64,000 nucleotides of DNA, taken from the NCBI RefSeq assembly GCF_032999765.1, contig NZ_CP136051.1, positions 2,642,417-2,706,416 on the forward strand, given 5' to 3'. This DNA is from Imperialibacter roseus (GTDB lineage: Bacteria > Bacteroidota > Bacteroidia > Cytophagales > Cyclobacteriaceae). The position numbers and the translations under genes are program-made. This document shows, in pieces, positions 60,970 through 64,000 of the stretch (its first letter is position 1; each line of letters begins with the position of its first letter). Under the pieces are notes generated by a model that did not search any database, had not been told where the DNA came from, and saw only the letters and a program-made list of their open reading frames with translations.

Positions 60970-63900
60970 CACCGGACTTTTACATACCATCATCAAGCGA
61001 AAAGTACTGGTATCGATGCTCTTCATCGGGTTTTCGGTGATGGGCTATATCTCGTACAACAAACTGCCGGTGGAGCTCTTTCCCAATGTGGAGCTGCCCA
61101 TCCTCATTGTGCAGGTAAGTGCCGCCTCTGAGGTAGATCCTACCTACATGGAAAGCCAGGCCATTATTCCACTGGAAGGCGTGATAGGCACCCTGGAAGG
61201 CCTTGACGAGATCAGCGCCACGGCCGACAGCCGCCAGGGGACGATCTTTATCTCCTTTGTGCAGGGCACCAATACCAAATACGCTTACCTCAAGCTGGAG
61301 CAAAAGGTTGCCAGCATCAAGGCGGACCTCACGCCGGAATTTGTCGTCAATATCATCAAGATCGACACCGATCAGTTTTCCAACGCCTTCATGGACGTGC
61401 AGGTGCTGGGCGGCGGTGGCGTCGACCGGGTTCGGAATGTGACCGACCAGTACATCTTCGACCGCCTGAGTGAGATCGACGGCGTGGGTGGCGTGGAAGT
61501 ATTTGGCGGCAGGCAAAAGACCGTAGAGATCATCATGGACAACGCTGTGTGCGAAGCCCATGGCATCACGCCCAATACCATCAGCGGCGTGCTGTCGCAA
61601 AACTCCAACAAGAGTGCCTTTGTGGGGCAGGTAGAGCTCAACGGACAGAATGTGTTTGTGAATGTGACTGCCGAGCTCAAAGACATCAAGAACATCGAAA
61701 GCCTTGTGGTATCGGAAAAAGGCCCTTTGCTCCTCAGCGATGTAGCTCAGGTATTCTTTGGTGTAAAAGAGCAAACCACCCTCAGCCGGGTCAATGGCAA
61801 GGACGCCGTGTCCATCCGCTTGTCCAAAGACCGGCAGGCCAACCTGATTGCCCTGTCGGACAAGACACTGGCCGCCATTGACGAGCTCAACGAAGAGCTG
61901 GAGCCCATGGATGTGCAGTTAGTGGTGCAGAACAACCAGGCCGAGGCGATGAGCAAAAACATCGACCAGATCCAGCAGCTGGCCATCACCGGCGGACTGC
62001 TGGCTATCTTCGTGCTGTGGGTATTCCTGCGCCGGCTCAAGTTCATCCTCAGCATAGCCCTGGCCATTCCTATTTCTGTGTATACGGCCTTCAACTTCTT
62101 CTACGCCTACGATATCTCCATCAACAGCCTCACACTGATTGGCATGGCCCTGGCCATTGGCATGCTGCTCGACAACAGCGTGGTGGTGATCGAAAACATC
62201 TACCGCCACGTGGTGAACAAAAAGCCGCCCGAAGAAGCCGTGGTGCAGGGCACCAAAGAAGTGATGCGTTCTGTGATAGCGGCTACGCTCACCACCGTCA
62301 CGGTGTTCCTGCCCTTTATTTTCTCTACCAACTTCCTGGCGACCACTATTGGCACGCAAATCGGCGTCTCCATCATCTCCACCCTGCTGGTGTCGCTCGT
62401 AGTGGCCCTGGTGCTTATTCCCATGCTGGCCCATGCGGCCATCGACAAGACTGACGAAGCAAAGGCGCCTTTGATCAAGAACGCTTCTATCCGTCAGCGC
62501 ACCATCCAGATGTACATGGTCATCCTGAAGTCGTGCTTCAGAAGGCCCGCCTTCACCATCATCGGCGGCATTGTGCTGTTCTTTATTACCATCGGCCTCA
62601 GCCTGCTGATCAGTGTGGCCAGCCTCAACGAAGTGGAAACCGAGAACATGAACATGTTCGTGACCATGCCCCAGGGTGCTACGCTGGCATCTACTGATCT
62701 GCTCACGCAAAAGATTGAAGAAAAGGTGATGGCCATCCCCGTAGTCGACCAACTCATCAGCCAGGTAACTGAAGGAAGCTCCGTACTGACCGTGCAGGTG
62801 GTGGAAGGTTTCAATAAGCTCGATACCATCTCTGCTGCCGACCTGAGAAACCGCCTCAGTGCCATTGCCAAAGACTTTGAAGACATCGAAATTTCCCTCG
62901 ATGCACCGCCCCCGTCTGTAAGCGGGACGGACGGCGGGGGCTCGTCTGCCGGAGACGACTTCGAGCGCATGCTGGGCATTGGCACGCCCTCTGAGCAGGT
63001 CATCATCAAAGGCAGCGACTACGAAGCCATGCAGTCCATTGCCAACGACATCAACACTTTCATTGCCAGCCTGCAGTCGGTGGAGCGCAGCACGGTGAAT
63101 GTGAGCCCCGAGCGGCCCGAAGCCCATATTTTGTTCGACCAGCGCCGCATGAGCGCCAACAGCATCACCCAGCAGGACGTGTCCACCGGTCTCAACGACT
63201 TCCAGCCCTCCTTTGCCTCCGGCTCCAACTTTGTGAGCGGCGACGAAGAGTTTGAAATCACCATCCGCACGCAGGACCAGGTGGAAGTGGGCGCCAAAGA
63301 CATGAAGGACCTGCGGGAAATGCCTATCACCAATGCCGCAGGCGCTACCCATACCCTGGCCGACATTGGCTCGGTCATTTACTCCGCCGGGGAAAGCCGG
63401 ATCAGGCGCCTCAACCAGGAGAAACGCATTGAGATCACCTACAGCTTTATCGACGAGGTGGTGAACTCCGAGTCGCTGCTGGAAGCCTCCCGGCTGGAAA
63501 TCGACCAGATCGTGGCAGGCATCAATATCCCCTCCGGCATTGTGGCGGACGTGGTGCACGACGAAGGGCTGTTCGACGAGTTCTACTTTCTCATTGCTGC
63601 TGCCATCATCATCATCTTCATGATCCTGGCCGCTGTGTTTGAATCGCTCTACCTGCCCGTGGTGATCATGTTCTCTATTCCGCTCGCTGCCATTGGCGCT
63701 TTTATGGGACTCACCTTTACCGGCAACTCCCTGCTCAACGCCAATACCCTCATTGGCTTCCTGATCCTGCTGGGTGTGGTGGTGAACAACGGCATCATTC
63801 TCATCGACTATTCGCATTTGCTGCGCCGCCAGGGCTACAACAAATACAGGGCCCTCATCATGAGCGGTATTTCCCGCATCAGGCCCATCCTCATCACGTC

Positions 63901-64000
63901 CATCACCACCATTGTGGCCATGCTGCCCCTTGCCATGGGTGAAGCGGAATACGTGGTCAGCATTGGGCAGCCCTTCGCCATCACCGTCATGGGCGGACTG
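60962..64000 (+). CDS. RND family efflux pump subunit, second of a pair, partial (runs off right edge)
   Basis: ATG 60962 lies inside the stop region of the first pump gene; the frame stays open to the last base (1013 codons). Motifs: KLPVELFPNVELPILIV after helix 1, helix 4 GMALAIGMLLDNSVVVIENI, and near the edge GFLILLGVVVNNGIILIDYSH and TIVAMLPLAMG. A Gly/Ser-rich loop (SVSGTDGGGSSAG, about 652-664) interrupts the second porter loop. Two RND genes with one adaptor and one TolC suggest a mixed (heteromeric) pump as in MdtABC, but two separate pumps that share an adaptor are also possible. Confidence 0.94.
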   Translation, partial: MPNTGLLHTIIKRKVLVSMLFIGFSVMGYISYNKLPVELFPNVELPILIVQVSAASEVDPTYMESQAIIPLEGVIGTLEGLDEISATADSRQGTIFISFVQGTNTKYAYLKLEQKVASIKADLTPEFVVNIIKIDTDQFSNAFMDVQVLGGGGVDRVRNVTDQYIFDRLSEIDGVGGVEVFGGRQKTVEIIMDNAVCEAHGITPNTISGVLSQNSNKSAFVGQVELNGQNVFVNVTAELKDIKNIESLVVSEKGPLLLSDVAQVFFGVKEQTTLSRVNGKDAVSIRLSKDRQANLIALSDKTLAAIDELNEELEPMDVQLVVQNNQAEAMSKNIDQIQQLAITGGLLAIFVLWVFLRRLKFILSIALAIPISVYTAFNFFYAYDISINSLTLIGMALAIGMLLDNSVVVIENIYRHVVNKKPPEEAVVQGTKEVMRSVIAATLTTVTVFLPFIFSTNFLATTIGTQIGVSIISTLLVSLVVALVLIPMLAHAAIDKTDEAKAPLIKNASIRQRTIQMYMVILKSCFRRPAFTIIGGIVLFFITIGLSLLISVASLNEVETENMNMFVTMPQGATLASTDLLTQKIEEKVMAIPVVDQLISQVTEGSSVLTVQVVEGFNKLDTISAADLRNRLSAIAKDFEDIEISLDAPPPSVSGTDGGGSSAGDDFERMLGIGTPSEQVIIKGSDYEAMQSIANDINTFIASLQSVERSTVNVSPERPEAHILFDQRRMSANSITQQDVSTGLNDFQPSFASGSNFVSGDEEFEITIRTQDQVEVGAKDMKDLREMPITNAAGATHTLADIGSVIYSAGESRIRRLNQEKRIEITYSFIDEVVNSESLLEASRLEIDQIVAGINIPSGIVADVVHDEGLFDEFYFLIAAAIIIIFMILAAVFESLYLPVVIMFSIPLAAIGAFMGLTFTGNSLLNANTLIGFLILLGVVVNNGIILIDYSHLLRRQGYNKYRALIMSGISRIRPILITSITTIVAMLPLAMGEAEYVVSIGQPFAITVMGGL

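Noticed and set aside
61919-63817. 632-codon minus-strand open frame
   Set aside because: It lies fully antisense to the second RND pump gene, is rich in His, Asp and Gly as antisense frames of GC-rich genes often are, and has no domain signature.

Overview
The window looks like a chromosomal piece of a Bacteroidota bacterium, probably a Cytophagia-type marine or soil degrader. It carries two SusC/SusD pairs, an ECF sigma/FecR/STN-SusC signalling set, a giant protein with a type IX secretion C-terminal signal, a propeller-type sensor kinase with a LytTR partner, M13 and GH92 enzymes, and little recognisable Shine-Dalgarno. No rRNA or tRNA gene was seen. The placement rests on gene families only.

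Layout. 1-5.9 kb is visibly AT-richer than what follows: a partial DUF5715-like gene, a Crp/Fnr regulator with an FNR-type palindrome at its own promoter, then a rightward group (GDCCVxC cysteine protein, SAM methyltransferase, small helical protein, alpha-oxoamine synthase, 50-codon ORF, NuoL/Mrp-like proton-channel protein). 5.9-19.6 kb is all leftward: a SusC-SusD-PI-PLC-PhoX-small protein-GH92 locus, then a two-helix membrane protein and a HelD-like helicase. 19.6-27.8 kb holds a 1928-residue secreted propeller/Ig-like protein whose 3' end has been duplicated as a 333-bp direct repeat flanking an IS1634-family element. The coding sequence stays complete on one side and an orphan C-terminal fragment lies on the other.

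28-35.5 kb, rightward: sensor kinase and LytTR regulator (4-bp overlap), TatD hydrolase and TcdA (4-bp overlap), an NAD-dependent epimerase-like protein and an aspartoacylase/AstE-like hydrolase. 35.6-37.6 kb is a leftward M13 lipoprotein peptidase. 38.0-46.6 kb is an ECF sigma-FecR-SusC(STN)-SusD-enolase superfamily locus, which reads as a substrate-sensing uptake system with an exported sugar-acid dehydratase-like enzyme. Thioredoxin follows on the minus strand.

47.1-48.0 kb is a gene-free divergent intergenic region with about three tandem copies of a ~160-bp repeat and a second shorter duplication. 48.0-64 kb is a rightward export region: ABC ATPase, permease, YtrA-type GntR regulator, adhesin-head-like protein, second ABC ATPase, a giant ABC permease fused to a catalytically dead M1-like and a golvesin-like domain, TolC, a membrane fusion lipoprotein, and two overlapping RND pump genes, the second running off the right edge.

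The strongest observations are the IS with its long target duplication, the SusCD/PI-PLC/PhoX/GH92 combination (whose enzymes fit GPI-anchor or phosphomannan breakdown), the peptidase-like ABC permease co-transcribed with a two-pump RND set, and the tandem intergenic repeats.
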